Shown here: positions 1 to 8,736 of the stretch, piece after piece
Layout: every line of letters starts with the position of its first letter
Position numbering within the stretch: the first letter of the stretch is position 1
Assembly (NCBI RefSeq): GCF_009828115.1
Contig: NZ_WTYL01000001.1
Location: forward strand, 62,001 to 126,000
DNA: 64,000 nucleotides
Origin: Allopontixanthobacter sediminis
GTDB lineage: Bacteria; Pseudomonadota; Alphaproteobacteria; Sphingomonadales; Sphingomonadaceae
Direction of reading: 5' to 3'
Notes under the pieces: model-generated
The model's database searches: none
What the model saw: only the letters and a program-made list of their open reading frames with translations
Told to the model about the DNA's origin: nothing
Position numbers and translations under genes: made by a program

Positions 1-744
1 TGGGTAAACAATGCAGGTGTCGGCGTTTACTCGAAATTGCTTGAGCTACCGATCGAGGATCATCGGCAACTGTTCGAAACCAATTACTGGGGGGTCGTCT
101 ACGGATCCACCGCGGCAGCCAACCACCTCAAGGATCGGACTGAATGCGGAGCCATTATCAATGTCGGATCTATCAACAGTGATATGAGCGGCCCAATCCT
201 GGCCGCCTACAACGCTTCCAAACACGCGGTGAAGGGCCTTACGGATGCGCTGCGTATCGAGTTGGCCAACGAAGGCGCGCCGGTCTCTGTCACCCTGATC
301 AAGCCAAGCGCAATTGGCACACCGTTTCCCCAGCATGGCCGGAACCTGACCGGTTTTCGTGCCCGTTTACCCCGGCCAATGTATGCGCCGGAACTAGTCG
401 CGGAAGCCATCCTCGACGCTGCCGAGCATCCGCGACGCGCGGTCACGGTCGGCGGAGCGGGCAAATTACAGGTTCTGGGGGCGACAATCCTCCCTTGGTT
501 GTACGACCGCGTGGCGGGTTCGATGGCCACCAAATTGGCCGACCCAGACGAGCCATCCGCTCACGTCGAGGGCAATTTGTATGCCCCGCAACATGACGAC
601 GGCAAGGTCGAAGGACGTCAGCATGGACGGAGCATGAGCATCTTTTCTACCGCCAACCGCCACCCGAAAACCGCCTTGAGCCTGTTCGCCGTCATCGGAG
701 GGATAGCCGCCGTGGCAGTCACACGCCGAATTTCCAGATCCTAA
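1..744 (+). CDS. SDR family oxidoreductase, 5' end cut by window
   Basis: C-terminal part of a short-chain dehydrogenase/reductase; the reading frame is open from base 1 with no start in view. The first visible residues, WVNNAG, are the NNAG motif that follows the Rossmann nucleotide-binding half. The catalytic Tyr-x3-Lys appears as YNASK at about residue 65 of the visible part, after the conserved IINVGS strand. About 60 residues beyond the SDR core end in a hydrophobic stretch (SLFAVIGGIAAVAV), suggesting a C-terminal membrane anchor. The substrate cannot be told from sequence. The Rossmann GxxxGxG segment must lie upstream of the window. Confidence 0.9.
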   Translation, partial: WVNNAGVGVYSKLLELPIEDHRQLFETNYWGVVYGSTAAANHLKDRTECGAIINVGSINSDMSGPILAAYNASKHAVKGLTDALRIELANEGAPVSVTLIKPSAIGTPFPQHGRNLTGFRARLPRPMYAPELVAEAILDAAEHPRRAVTVGGAGKLQVLGATILPWLYDRVAGSMATKLADPDEPSAHVEGNLYAPQHDDGKVEGRQHGRSMSIFSTANRHPKTALSLFAVIGGIAAVAVTRRISRS

Positions 745-797
745 AAGCCTGCGCCGCTACCCGGCGCTACCGACTACGGATTGTACAAGGCTAGCAA

Positions 798-1001
798 TCA
801 GTCCGTTGGATATTTGGGGCCGCGCGGAGCGTCGTCGGAGCGGCCTTTCCGGGACGGCTTCGCGTTCGGGTTCCGGGTTTCTTCCGGATAGTCTTCCGGC
901 GTGACTACCGATTGATTACGGATTGAATTGGCCAGCTGGCTATTCTGGCCGGGATTGTCCGACGTTGGCAAATCGGCATTTTCCATATCCTTCTTAGACA
1001 C
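798..1001 (-). CDS. small hydrophilic protein of unknown function
   Basis: 67-residue protein with a GTG start preceded by an AAGGAA ribosome-binding site about 5 bases upstream. It is rich in Asn, Asp, Pro, Ser and charged residues, with no membrane segment or recognisable domain. The composition (DNPGQNSQLANSIRNQS, then a basic and Pro-rich tail) is that of a disordered, possibly stress-related small protein. It stands alone between the SDR and cinA-like genes, sharing the strand of the latter. Function not recognised. Confidence 0.55.
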   Translation of the reverse strand: MSKKDMENADLPTSDNPGQNSQLANSIRNQSVVTPEDYPEETRNPNAKPSRKGRSDDAPRGPKYPTD

Positions 1002-1048
1002 GATTGTTTCCTTCCTTGTTCAAGTTGTGTTCGGACGGCAGCGCCAGG

Positions 1049-1570
1049 TCATGCCGCTTCGACGGAATGCGCAAGAAGTTGCAAACCCGCTTGCAAGGCA
1101 TCGGTTCTGATACGGTCGCGGCCGCTGGGGCCGAAATGCTCTTCCTGATGCAATGTGATCCCCGACCTGCTTGCTACCGCAAGGTGCACGAGGCCTTCCT
1201 CGTCATCCTCTCCAGCCGGGCCTGCAAAGCCGGTAATCGACAAGGCGAGGTCGGCGCGGCAACGGTCGAGCGCTTTCTCGGCCATCTCGATAGCCACCAG
1301 CTTGCTGACTGCGCCATGGATTTCAAGAAGTTCGGGCGAGATGCCGAGCAACCGGGTCTTGGCAGAATCCGAATAGACCACAAACCCGCATTCAAAACAG
1401 TGGCTTACTCCCGTCACATCGGTCAGGACGGTGGATAACAGGCCGCCGGTGCAACTCTCGGCCGTAGCGATCTGCAATTCCTTGTGGTCCGCGGTTTTCA
1501 GCAAACTCGCTGCAAGACCGCGGGCCTTGGAGGTGAGGATCGTGTTGAGGTCAGGCGATGCGCTGTGCAT
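1049..1570 (-). CDS. CinA-family nicotinamide-nucleotide amidohydrolase
   Basis: 173 residues, the size of the stand-alone CinA C-terminal domain (PncC/YgaD type), which deamidates NMN to nicotinate mononucleotide in pyridine-nucleotide salvage. The family signature ESCTGG lies at residues 38-43, followed by the conserved GVVxYS-like strand (GFVVYSDSAKTRLLG) and the ITGFAGPAG loop. The N-terminal MoaB-like CinA domain is absent, so this is the short form. It is cytoplasmic and monocistronic, divergent from the truncated Lrp remnant at 1738. Confidence 0.85.
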   Translation of the reverse strand: MHSASPDLNTILTSKARGLAASLLKTADHKELQIATAESCTGGLLSTVLTDVTGVSHCFECGFVVYSDSAKTRLLGISPELLEIHGAVSKLVAIEMAEKALDRCRADLALSITGFAGPAGEDDEEGLVHLAVASRSGITLHQEEHFGPSGRDRIRTDALQAGLQLLAHSVEAA

Positions 1571-1737
1571 GGTCGGGGGCGCGATATGAGCAAGGTTGCA
1601 ACTTCATTCTCCCGGGTGTTCGGGCCCGGCGCTCCGAGTCCCGGCGGGGACTGATCTCCAGCCCAACCAGTTGAGGAAACGCCAAACCCTGACTGCATCT
1701 CGATCTTTAGCCATTATGGCTGGTTTGTGGCTGGCGG

Positions 1738-2085
1738 CGTATCGACCGCCTGCAGCGCGAAGGGTACATCCGCAAACAGGTGGCGATCCTCGATCGCCGA
1801 AAAGTGGGCCTGAACGCCCATGTGTTCGCCCAGGTTAAGCTCAACGCTCACGGACGCGCGAACCTCGACGAATTCAGCGCTGCGATCCAGGATTTTCCCG
1901 AAGTGCTCGACGCTTATGTCCTGATGGGCACGACGGATTTCATGCTGCGGGTCGTGACCCAGGACATCGATGCCTATGAACGCTTCTTCTTCGACCAGTT
2001 GAGCAAGCTACCGGGGGTGCAGGAAATCAACTCTACGGTCGCGTTGTCGGAGATCAAATCAACCACCGAGCTGCCGCTGCGCTGA
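1738..2085 (+). pseudogene. Lrp/AsnC-family regulator, N-terminally truncated
   Basis: From 1738 the frame reads RIDRLQREGYIRKQVAIL, matching the end of the Lrp helix-turn-helix and its linker, then a complete RAM (ligand-sensing) domain to the stop at 2085. The frame closes upstream at a TAG at 1708-1710, and the codons between (PLWLVCGWR) do not resemble an HTH. No other frame in 1571-1737 supplies one. The first in-frame start is a GTG at 1780, which would give a 101-residue RAM-only protein. The best reading is a remnant of a full-length regulator; a functional stand-alone RAM protein from 1780 is possible. Confidence 0.65.
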
Positions 2086-2236
2086 CGAGGCAGGCGTTCG
2101 CGCTCGGCCGCGCAGAGTTGCAAATTGCGGTGGCAAATGCATGAGTGCCGGCTCACCCCAAATGCGATCGCGAGGCGACAGCAGCTATGCAGCAACATTT
2201 TGTAGTCCCGATCCCGCAACTCTGGGGACCCACTAG

Positions 2237-3115
2237 GTGAGCGGCTCCGGGTTGCTCGCGGGCATCGAGGCGGGCGGGACGAAGTTCGTGTTGGCGGTCG
2301 GTAAATCGCCGACAGAGATTTTGGCAATGCATTCCGTCCCCACGACCGCTCCGGAAAATACGTTGCGGCAGGCAGCAGACTGGTTTGCTAAGCAGGGGCC
2401 GATCCGTGCCCTGGGTATCGCGAGTTTCGGTCCGGTCGAACTGGATCGAACGTCTCCCCGCTGGGGACAGATCACCAACACTCCCAAGCCGGGATGGTCA
2501 GGCACCGATATTGCGGGCTATTTCGGGAGGCAGCTGTCCGTTCCGGTCGGCTTCGATACCGACGTCAACGGAGCGGCAATCGCGGAGGCCCGGTTCGGGC
2601 GCGGCGATGGCAGCGAGTCGCTCGCCTACGTCACGGTCGGAACGGGTATTGGCGGCGGGCTGGTCGTTGGCGGAAAACTTGTCCACGGCGCCGCCCACCC
2701 GGAAATGGGCCATTTGTTCACACCCCGGCGCGGACGAGCGGACATCTTTCGCGGTGTATGTCCGCACCACGGCGATTGCCTGGAGGGGCTTGCGAGCGGC
2801 CCTGCCATCTCCGCGCGCTGGGGGGCGTCGCTGTCGGACTTGGGTCAGGATCATGAGGCGCATGGGCTGGTGGCCTACTACCTTGCGCAATTGTGCCATT
2901 CGATTGGCGCAATCACGGCGACAGAGGTGATCGTCCTCGGAGGCGGGGTGCTGAACGCGGGCGGGCTAATCGAACGGGTTCGCACAGAGGCTGCGGCGAT
3001 CGACAATGGGTATCTACCGGGAGCGCAGCGGCGGAGCATTGTTTCACCGGCCCTCGGCGACAGGTCAGGAATTGTCGGCGCACTGATTCTAGCAGAGGAG
3101 GCCGCTGAAAATTAA
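2237..3115 (+). CDS. ROK-family sugar kinase, fructokinase type
   Basis: 292 residues from a GTG. The N-terminal phosphate-binding loop GIEAGGTKF is at residues 9-17. The Asp-containing catalytic segment DVNGAAIAEARFG is followed by the ROK glycine motif VGTGIGGG. The zinc site reads CPHHGDCLEGLASGPA, the variant typical of bacterial fructokinases that phosphorylate fructose to fructose-6-phosphate with ATP. Fructose-6-phosphate is a substrate of the sucrose-phosphate synthase encoded at 14.6 kb, but the two genes are not linked. The specificity is inferred from the fructokinase-like spacing of the zinc motif. Confidence 0.88.
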   Translation: MSGSGLLAGIEAGGTKFVLAVGKSPTEILAMHSVPTTAPENTLRQAADWFAKQGPIRALGIASFGPVELDRTSPRWGQITNTPKPGWSGTDIAGYFGRQLSVPVGFDTDVNGAAIAEARFGRGDGSESLAYVTVGTGIGGGLVVGGKLVHGAAHPEMGHLFTPRRGRADIFRGVCPHHGDCLEGLASGPAISARWGASLSDLGQDHEAHGLVAYYLAQLCHSIGAITATEVIVLGGGVLNAGGLIERVRTEAAAIDNGYLPGAQRRSIVSPALGDRSGIVGALILAEEAAEN

Positions 3116-3127
3116 CCTTGGCCAGTC

Positions 3128-5638
3128 TCAGGCGTCCGGCAATTCCTGTTCGGCGTAGCCCCAACCCGCCAGCGCACCCGACTGGGCCCGTTCCTGCAAC
3201 GCGGCGACATCATCGATCGAGAACGCGTTGGCGCCGCCCACTTCCTTGATTTCGTCCCAGCTGATCGGCACCGCGACTGGCGCTCCGCTTCGGGACCGCG
3301 CCGAGTAGGGCAGTATTGCGGTCGCACCGCGTTGGTTGCGGAGCCAGTCGATGAAGATTTTCCCCTTGCGCTTCGCCTTGCTCATGGTGGCTACGTAGCG
3401 TTCCGGCTCGGCTTGGGACAGCGCCTCGGCAAAGCGGCGGGCAAAATCCTTGTGCGTGTCCCAAGAATGGCCGGGCGTCAGCGGAACCACGACATGCATG
3501 CCCTTGCCCCCGCTCAGCATCGCGAAACTGGTCAGGCCGAGATCGGCCAGCCGGTCCTTGATGTCGCGGGCGCCTCGGACGACGTCGGCGAAGTCCAGTC
3601 CCTCGTCGGGATCGAGGTCAAAGATCATCCGGTCCGGCAGTTCGACGTCGGTCGAGCGGGAGCCCCATCCATGGAACTCAATGGTTCCCATCTGAACGCA
3701 TTGGAGGATGCCGCGCACGTCCTCGATATACAGATAGTCTTCCGCGCCGCCGTCCTTTTCGGTGATGGGCACGTGATGCACCGCGTCGCCGAACCCGCCG
3801 CTGTCATGTTTCTGGAAGAAGCACTTCTTGGCGCGGCCTTGCGGGCAACGCACGAGGCTGACGGGGCGTTTGGCGGCAAAGGGCAGCATTAGCGGAGCGA
3901 TCTCCGCATAATAATCGGCGAGGTCGCCTTTGGTCTGGCCACTGTCGGGGAAAATCACCCGGTCGCGGTTCGATATCTCGACATCCGGCTCTGCGTCAGG
4001 GAGGGCGGCGGGCTTTTCGGGCGTGACATCGCGCGCCGGCTTATCGGTGCGCAATCCAAGGAAGCTTCCGTGGCGAACATTCCCTTCCGCGGTAAATTCG
4101 GCGAAGGCGATTTCGGCGACCAGTTTCGGGGTGAGCCAAGTGACCCCCTTGCTTGCCGTCCGGTCCACATCGGCTGGCGGTGTCTTGCGTTCGAGGGATT
4201 TCATCTTGGCCGCGAGATCCCGGAGCGTCTCGTCGCTGAACCCGGTTCCCACGTTGCCCTTGTAGACCAGTGCACCCTCCTCATGCTGCGCCAGCAGCAG
4301 GGACGCGAAAGGACGGGCCCTGGCAGAAGATTTCTTCCACCCGATGATCACGAACTCCTGCCGCCGGGTACATTTCACCTTTAGCCACGATTTGCCGCGC
4401 CGTGTGGAATATTTGGCGGCGATGTCCTTGGAGATGATCCCTTCCTGCCCCGCCTCGCACATTGTCCGATACAATTTCTCGCCAGCCCCGATGACGTGGT
4501 CGGACACGTGGATCGGCGCGCGCGCGTTCGCCAGCAGCGCCTCCAGTCGTTCCTTACGTTCGATGTTGGGCAGCGCGGTCAGGTCTTCTCTGTTCGCCTC
4601 GAGCAGGTCAAAGGCATGAAAAGACAACGCATCCCCTTTGCCTTGTGAACCGTGGCCACGCTTGAGTACCTTTTGCAGGCTGGAGAAATCCGGGTTTCCG
4701 TCTTTGCCGTAAGCGACGATCTCTCCATCAATCACGCATGGCGGCAAGTCCAAGTCGGCGAATTGTTCAACAAGTGGCGCGAATTTGTCCGTCCAATCCT
4801 TGCCCGACCTGGTGTAGACGGTGACCTGCGAACCCGCTGCCGCGATTAGTGCGCGATATCCGTCGAACTTGATCTCATGCATCCAGCCGTTTCCGGTAGG
4901 CACCTCATCGACCAGGGTGGCAAGCTGGGGACTGCGAAAAGACGGTACTTTAGCGTTAGCGCCAGCCTTCGACTTGGAGGCCTTCGACTTGGAGGCCTTT
5001 GACGTGGGGGCCGCCGGCTTGGACGTTTTTGCTTTCGCGGGCTTCGAGGATTTGTCCGGACTGCCAGCGGCTATCTCGGCCATGGAACGACCGGTCGATA
5101 CGCTGGTCAGTTCGTGTTCCACCAGGGTATCTCCTGATCCCGCCTGCTCGTCCTGCAGCTTGCGCAGCAGCCAGTTCTCCCGCTTCTCGCTCCCTCGGGG
5201 CTTAAGCCGGATCAGCAACCACTCGCCCTTCATCCGTTCCCCGTGAAGAATGAAGTGCAGGTGTCCCTTCGCGATATCGTCCGCGCTCTTGCCGGGGACC
5301 GGTTCCCACGTCCCACGGTCCCACAACATTACCGTGCCGCCGCCGTATTCTCCCTTGGGAATGATGCCCTCGAATTCGGCATAAGACAGTGGATGGTCTT
5401 CGGTGCGGACCGCCAGCCGCTTTATATCCGGGTCGGGCGAGGGGCCCTTGGTGACGGCCCAGCTCTTGAGTACGCCGTCGGCTTCGAGCCGGAGGTCCCA
5501 GTGGAGCCGTGTTGCGTCGTGCTTCTGCACAATGAACCGGTTTTGTTCAGCGCCGGTGGAGGCATCGCCGCGTGGTTCTGCTGTGCGGCCGAAATCGCGC
5601 TTCCGGTTGTATTCGGAAAGGAGGTCAGTCTTCGCCAT
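3128..5638 (-). CDS. ligD: DNA ligase D, PE-LIG-POL multidomain NHEJ enzyme
   Basis: 836 residues from an ATG at 5638. Order: 3'-phosphoesterase domain (about 33-150, with QKHDATRLHWDLR), a Lys/Ala/Ser-rich linker (195-230), ATP-dependent ligase domain (about 232-540; nucleotidyl-accepting Lys in EIKFDGYR at residue 257), and an archaeo-eukaryotic primase-like polymerase domain (about 550-836; metal-binding DLDPDEG at 675, SGGKGMHVVVPL at 709). This is the standard proteobacterial layout. With Ku it processes and seals double-strand breaks. A longer frame reaches 5716, but the start at 5638 sits 14 bases inside the end of mgtC, as expected in this operon. Confidence 0.96.
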   Translation of the reverse strand: MAKTDLLSEYNRKRDFGRTAEPRGDASTGAEQNRFIVQKHDATRLHWDLRLEADGVLKSWAVTKGPSPDPDIKRLAVRTEDHPLSYAEFEGIIPKGEYGGGTVMLWDRGTWEPVPGKSADDIAKGHLHFILHGERMKGEWLLIRLKPRGSEKRENWLLRKLQDEQAGSGDTLVEHELTSVSTGRSMAEIAAGSPDKSSKPAKAKTSKPAAPTSKASKSKASKSKAGANAKVPSFRSPQLATLVDEVPTGNGWMHEIKFDGYRALIAAAGSQVTVYTRSGKDWTDKFAPLVEQFADLDLPPCVIDGEIVAYGKDGNPDFSSLQKVLKRGHGSQGKGDALSFHAFDLLEANREDLTALPNIERKERLEALLANARAPIHVSDHVIGAGEKLYRTMCEAGQEGIISKDIAAKYSTRRGKSWLKVKCTRRQEFVIIGWKKSSARARPFASLLLAQHEEGALVYKGNVGTGFSDETLRDLAAKMKSLERKTPPADVDRTASKGVTWLTPKLVAEIAFAEFTAEGNVRHGSFLGLRTDKPARDVTPEKPAALPDAEPDVEISNRDRVIFPDSGQTKGDLADYYAEIAPLMLPFAAKRPVSLVRCPQGRAKKCFFQKHDSGGFGDAVHHVPITEKDGGAEDYLYIEDVRGILQCVQMGTIEFHGWGSRSTDVELPDRMIFDLDPDEGLDFADVVRGARDIKDRLADLGLTSFAMLSGGKGMHVVVPLTPGHSWDTHKDFARRFAEALSQAEPERYVATMSKAKRKGKIFIDWLRNQRGATAILPYSARSRSGAPVAVPISWDEIKEVGGANAFSIDDVAALQERAQSGALAGWGYAEQELPDA

Positions 5639-6110
5639 ACTTGCTTCCGTCAAGGCGGCGGTCGCTGGTCTTGGGCTCCACCATCCGCAGGACGGTGAGC
5701 ATGATGAGGCCGACAACCGATGCGATTACGACCAGCGGCCATTGTCCTGCCCCGCAGGCAATCCCGACCACGGCCGCCAGCCATATATGGGCCGCCGTGG
5801 TCAAATTGTGCACCTGACCGCCGCTGAACACGATGAGGCCCGCGCCGATAATCCCGACGAACGCCCCGGTGGCTTCGTAGATACGCAGCGGGTCCATGCG
5901 GTCGCCGTCGAGCTGGCTATATAGCGAAATGACGGAAACGGTCATTGCCGCTGCAGCGAAGCAGATCAGCCCATGGGTTCGCATTCCGGCAGCATGACCG
6001 CGCAGTTCGCGGTCGAGCCCAAGCCCTAGCCCCAGTACCGCCGCTGCGACCAGGCGGGATAGCAGGTCATAATCGAACCAGTGAACCAGGATCGGATCGT
6101 TGAGGTCCAT
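5625..6110 (-). CDS. MgtC/SapB-family membrane protein
   Basis: 161 residues with four to five hydrophobic segments. The conserved N-terminal family core is LLSRLVAAAVLGLGLGLDREL-like, followed by MRTHGLICFAAAAMTV and the Gly-rich GAFVGIIGAGLIV segment. MgtC/SapB proteins sit in the inner membrane and are tied to Mg2+ homeostasis and acid or phosphate stress; the activity is not settled. The gene lies between ku and ligD, overlapping the ku stop by 1 base and the ligD start by 14, so it is co-transcribed with the NHEJ genes. That placement is unusual and its meaning unknown. Confidence 0.88.
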   Translation of the reverse strand: MDLNDPILVHWFDYDLLSRLVAAAVLGLGLGLDRELRGHAAGMRTHGLICFAAAAMTVSVISLYSQLDGDRMDPLRIYEATGAFVGIIGAGLIVFSGGQVHNLTTAAHIWLAAVVGIACGAGQWPLVVIASVVGLIMLTVLRMVEPKTSDRRLDGSKYGED

Positions 6111-6949
6111 CAGGCGCTCTTCCGTTTGCTACGGGCCGGCTTGGTCTCGCCTCCCGTGTCCTTGCCGACCGATTTCTTCAGCGCTGCCATCAGGTCAATG
6201 ACATTGGAACCGCTGCCGGACGCCGGAGCATCGACATCTTCGATAATCGCCTGCTTGCTTTTCGACTTGGCCTTGCGGTCGATGAGCTTCTTCAACGCAT
6301 CGCGGTAGCGGTCATGGAACTCTCCCGCATCGAATGGAGCGCTCTTCTGTTCGATGAGCGTCGCTGCCAGGTCGAGCAGTTCCTTGCGCGGCTTGTCGTC
6401 GCCAATGCTGTTAAAGAACTCGCGCCCCTTGCGGACTTCATCGGCGTAACGCAGCGTCTCCAGCAGCAGTCCCTGCCCGCAGGGTTTGAGCGCGACCAGC
6501 TTTTCCTGGCCCCTGACCGACAACTGGCCGAGCGCGACCTTCTTCGCCTTGCGCAACGCTTCGCGCAGCACGATGAAGGCTTCTTCCGCCAATTCATCCG
6601 CCGGAACCACGTAATAGGGTTTTTCGAAATATAGCGGATCGATTTCACACGCTTCGACAAACTGGACGAGTTCCAGTGTCTTGCGGCTTTCGATCTTTAC
6701 CGCTTCGATCTCCTCGTCCTGGAGCAAGACGTAATTGCCCTTCGAAATTTCGAACCCTTTGATGATGTCATCCCGGTCGATCGGGCCGATGCCCTCGACT
6801 GTCTTTTCATAGGATACCCGTTTGCCGGACGGTTCATGGATCTGATTGAAAGCGATCTTCTGACCCGATTGTGCGGCAGAATATATTTCTACCGGAATTG
6901 ATACGAGGGCCAGACGGATCTGGCCTTTCCAATACGCGCGCGCTGCCAT
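6110..6949 (-). CDS. ku: Ku protein, NHEJ DNA end-binding factor
   Basis: 279 residues, the normal length for bacterial Ku. It opens with the family signature MAARAYWKGQIRLALVSIPV and carries the Ku core through about residue 235. A basic, Lys-rich tail (SKSKQAI, then KPARSKRKS at the end) fits the DNA- or LigD-contacting extension of bacterial Ku. It binds broken DNA ends as a homodimer and recruits LigD. It is the first gene of the ku-mgtC-ligD operon, with a GGAG-like site upstream (aaggagtg). Confidence 0.95.
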   Translation of the reverse strand: MAARAYWKGQIRLALVSIPVEIYSAAQSGQKIAFNQIHEPSGKRVSYEKTVEGIGPIDRDDIIKGFEISKGNYVLLQDEEIEAVKIESRKTLELVQFVEACEIDPLYFEKPYYVVPADELAEEAFIVLREALRKAKKVALGQLSVRGQEKLVALKPCGQGLLLETLRYADEVRKGREFFNSIGDDKPRKELLDLAATLIEQKSAPFDAGEFHDRYRDALKKLIDRKAKSKSKQAIIEDVDAPASGSGSNVIDLMAALKKSVGKDTGGETKPARSKRKSA

Positions 6950-7106
6950 CGATCACTCCTTGCCATGCAACAGCGCTCGAAACGCCGATTGGTTTCGCAA
7001 ACGCGGCTGCCTCCGATACCCGCAGGAAAATTCGCGCGTTTGGCCACGTGATCGTGTAACCTATGTTAAGTCTTTGATAATCCGGTGTTTGTGCGCGATG
7101 AGTTGC

Positions 7107-7132
7107 GGAACTTTCGGCGATTTCGTTCGGTT
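7107..7132 (+). promoter_or_regulatory. putative EcfG-type general stress promoter
   Basis: GGAAC at 7107-7111, a 17-base spacer, then GGTT at 7129-7132. This fits the alphaproteobacterial general stress sigma factor consensus (GGAAC, 16-17 bases, cGTT) with one mismatch. It lies about 55 bases upstream of the BON-protein start, in a position to drive that stress-type gene. Confidence 0.45.
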
Positions 7133-7186
7133 GATTTGTAGAGCTTGGCCCGCGGTGGGCGGGCAGCATTATCAAGGAGAGACGAC

Positions 7187-8059
7187 ATGGCAGAAGGTTA
7201 CAACCAGACCTCGCGCAATCAGCAGAATTATGACGACGATTCCAATCGTGGGCAGCGCCCGGGCGGATACGACAACGAGCGCGGTGGACGGAATTACGGA
7301 ACAGATGACGATTACGGTCGCGACCGCTGGGGCCAGAGCGCCGGGAATTACGGACGTGATCAGGACCGCTATTCGACCGGTGGATCGAATTTCCGCGGTT
7401 CCGGATATCAAGAAGGCAGCTCACAGTCCGGCTACGGCCACGGCGACCAGGATCGCGGTCGGGATTTCGGTAGTTACGGCGGACAATCCTATGATCGTGA
7501 TTCCGATTTTGGATCGGGACGAGACTACCAGTCAGGCGGTTACGGCGGCATGAGCGGAGACTGGTATGGCCAGTCCAATCGTGGCCGCTACGGGTCACAG
7601 TCCTACGGTCAGCGGAGTGGTTACCAGGGGGGCAATTACGGCAATGATCGCGGCTTTTTTGAAAAGGCCGGTGACGAAGTTAAATCCTGGTTCGGTGACG
7701 ATGATGCCCAGCGTCGCCGCGAGCGGGACGAACACCGCGGCCGCGGCCCGAAAAACTATTCGCGGTCGGACGAGCGGATCAAGGAAGATGTCAGCGATCA
7801 CCTGACCGACGATGGCTCGCTGGATGCGTCGGATATCGAAGTGACCGTTTCCAGCGGCGAAGTGACGCTCGACGGCAACGTTTCCAGCCGTATGGACAAA
7901 CGCCGCGCCGAGGACTGCGCTTACCGTGTCTCGGGCATCAACCATGTGCAGAACAATCTGCGGGTCAAGGATAATGATTGGTCCACGACCGGTACGACCC
8001 AGACTTCCAGCACCTCACCGGGCATGACCGGAACCGGCAAGACTTCAAACGGAGCGTGA
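7187..8059 (+). CDS. BON-domain protein with long Gly/Tyr/Arg/Asp-rich N-terminus
   Basis: 290 residues from an ATG at 7187, preceded by AAGGAGAG; an upstream in-frame start at 7145 lacks such a site. Residues 1 to about 165 are low-complexity (Gly, Tyr, Arg, Asp, Gln, Ser), likely disordered. Then comes SWFGDDDAQRRRERDEHRG, a segment seen in sphingomonad stress proteins, and a BON domain at about 195-262 (SDERIKEDVSDHL, EVTLDGNVSS, INHVQNNLRV). BON domains bind phospholipid or act in envelope stress. No signal peptide is visible. The EcfG-like promoter upstream suggests general stress control; a strong terminator follows. Confidence 0.85.
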   Translation: MAEGYNQTSRNQQNYDDDSNRGQRPGGYDNERGGRNYGTDDDYGRDRWGQSAGNYGRDQDRYSTGGSNFRGSGYQEGSSQSGYGHGDQDRGRDFGSYGGQSYDRDSDFGSGRDYQSGGYGGMSGDWYGQSNRGRYGSQSYGQRSGYQGGNYGNDRGFFEKAGDEVKSWFGDDDAQRRRERDEHRGRGPKNYSRSDERIKEDVSDHLTDDGSLDASDIEVTVSSGEVTLDGNVSSRMDKRRAEDCAYRVSGINHVQNNLRVKDNDWSTTGTTQTSSTSPGMTGTGKTSNGA

Positions 8060-8104
8060 CCCGCAGAATGCGGGCGGCTTACAAGTCGGATAGATGAGCC
8101 GTTG

Positions 8105-8131
8105 GGGGGAGGAAGCAATTCCTCCCCCTTT
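8105..8131 (+). terminator. rho-independent terminator after BON gene
   Basis: Perfect 10-base inverted repeat GGGGGAGGAA / TTCCTCCCCC with a 4-base loop, followed by TTT. It ends the BON-protein transcript and sits just past the stop of the convergent methyltransferase operon, so it may act in both directions. Confidence 0.75.
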
Positions 8132-8154
8132 CCGTGTCTGGCCAGTAGCAAATT

Positions 8155-8736
8155 TCACCGGGCTCGCTGATAGCGATCAACCACCCAACGTCCCGTCCGA
8201 AACGTCCATTGTTTTTGAGCGCTGAATGGAAGCATGGCGGTGAAGCGATCGTGCACTCCTGCCGGTTGGCTGGCCGCATCGGCGAACCGCACGTGATGGT
8301 GCGCCAGCACGAGGCTCCCGTTTGGAGACAGCAGCCGGTCAAAATTCCGGGCGAGACGGGCGAGCTTGGCAGGAGGCAGATAGTAGAGAATTTCGGCGGC
8401 GACCACGAGATCGAACCGGCCAACCGGCAGTTCCGCGGGCAAAGCGCATTCGTAAACCTTGGCGCGCGGTTCGTCGGAGAGTTCCCGTCGCGTGAGAGCC
8501 ACGGCGGCTGGAGCCCCGTCGCACGCGACCAGCCGCAAGCTGTGCTGCAGGATCATCCGTGAATTGGAACCGTTCCCGGACGCGAGTTCAAGCACACGCC
8601 CGTGGATGCGGCTGCCCATCGCCCTTTCGATAGCCCTTCGCTTGTTGGCCTCGTCACGGTTCGCAAACGTGCCCCAAGGGTCGGCATCTTCCTGGAATTT
8701 CTTGTCGAAGCCGGCGATGCCGATTGCAGTCGTCAC
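8155..8736 (-). CDS. class I SAM-dependent methyltransferase, NodS-like
   Basis: 193 residues. The N-terminal FDKKFQEDADPWGTFANRDE segment resembles the NodS family entry motif. The SAM-binding motif I VLELASGNG is at about residues 48-56, with an acidic motif II end (LVACDGAP) and a post-motif FDLVVAAEILYYLPP. NodS methylates an amino group on a deacetylated glucosamine. The start overlaps the stop of the upstream PIG-L deacetylase gene by 4 bases (ATGA), so deacetylation followed by N-methylation of an amino sugar is a reasonable inference. Last gene of the minus-strand operon. Confidence 0.85.
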   Translation of the reverse strand: MTTAIGIAGFDKKFQEDADPWGTFANRDEANKRRAIERAMGSRIHGRVLELASGNGSNSRMILQHSLRLVACDGAPAAVALTRRELSDEPRAKVYECALPAELPVGRFDLVVAAEILYYLPPAKLARLARNFDRLLSPNGSLVLAHHHVRFADAASQPAGVHDRFTAMLPFSAQKQWTFRTGRWVVDRYQRAR

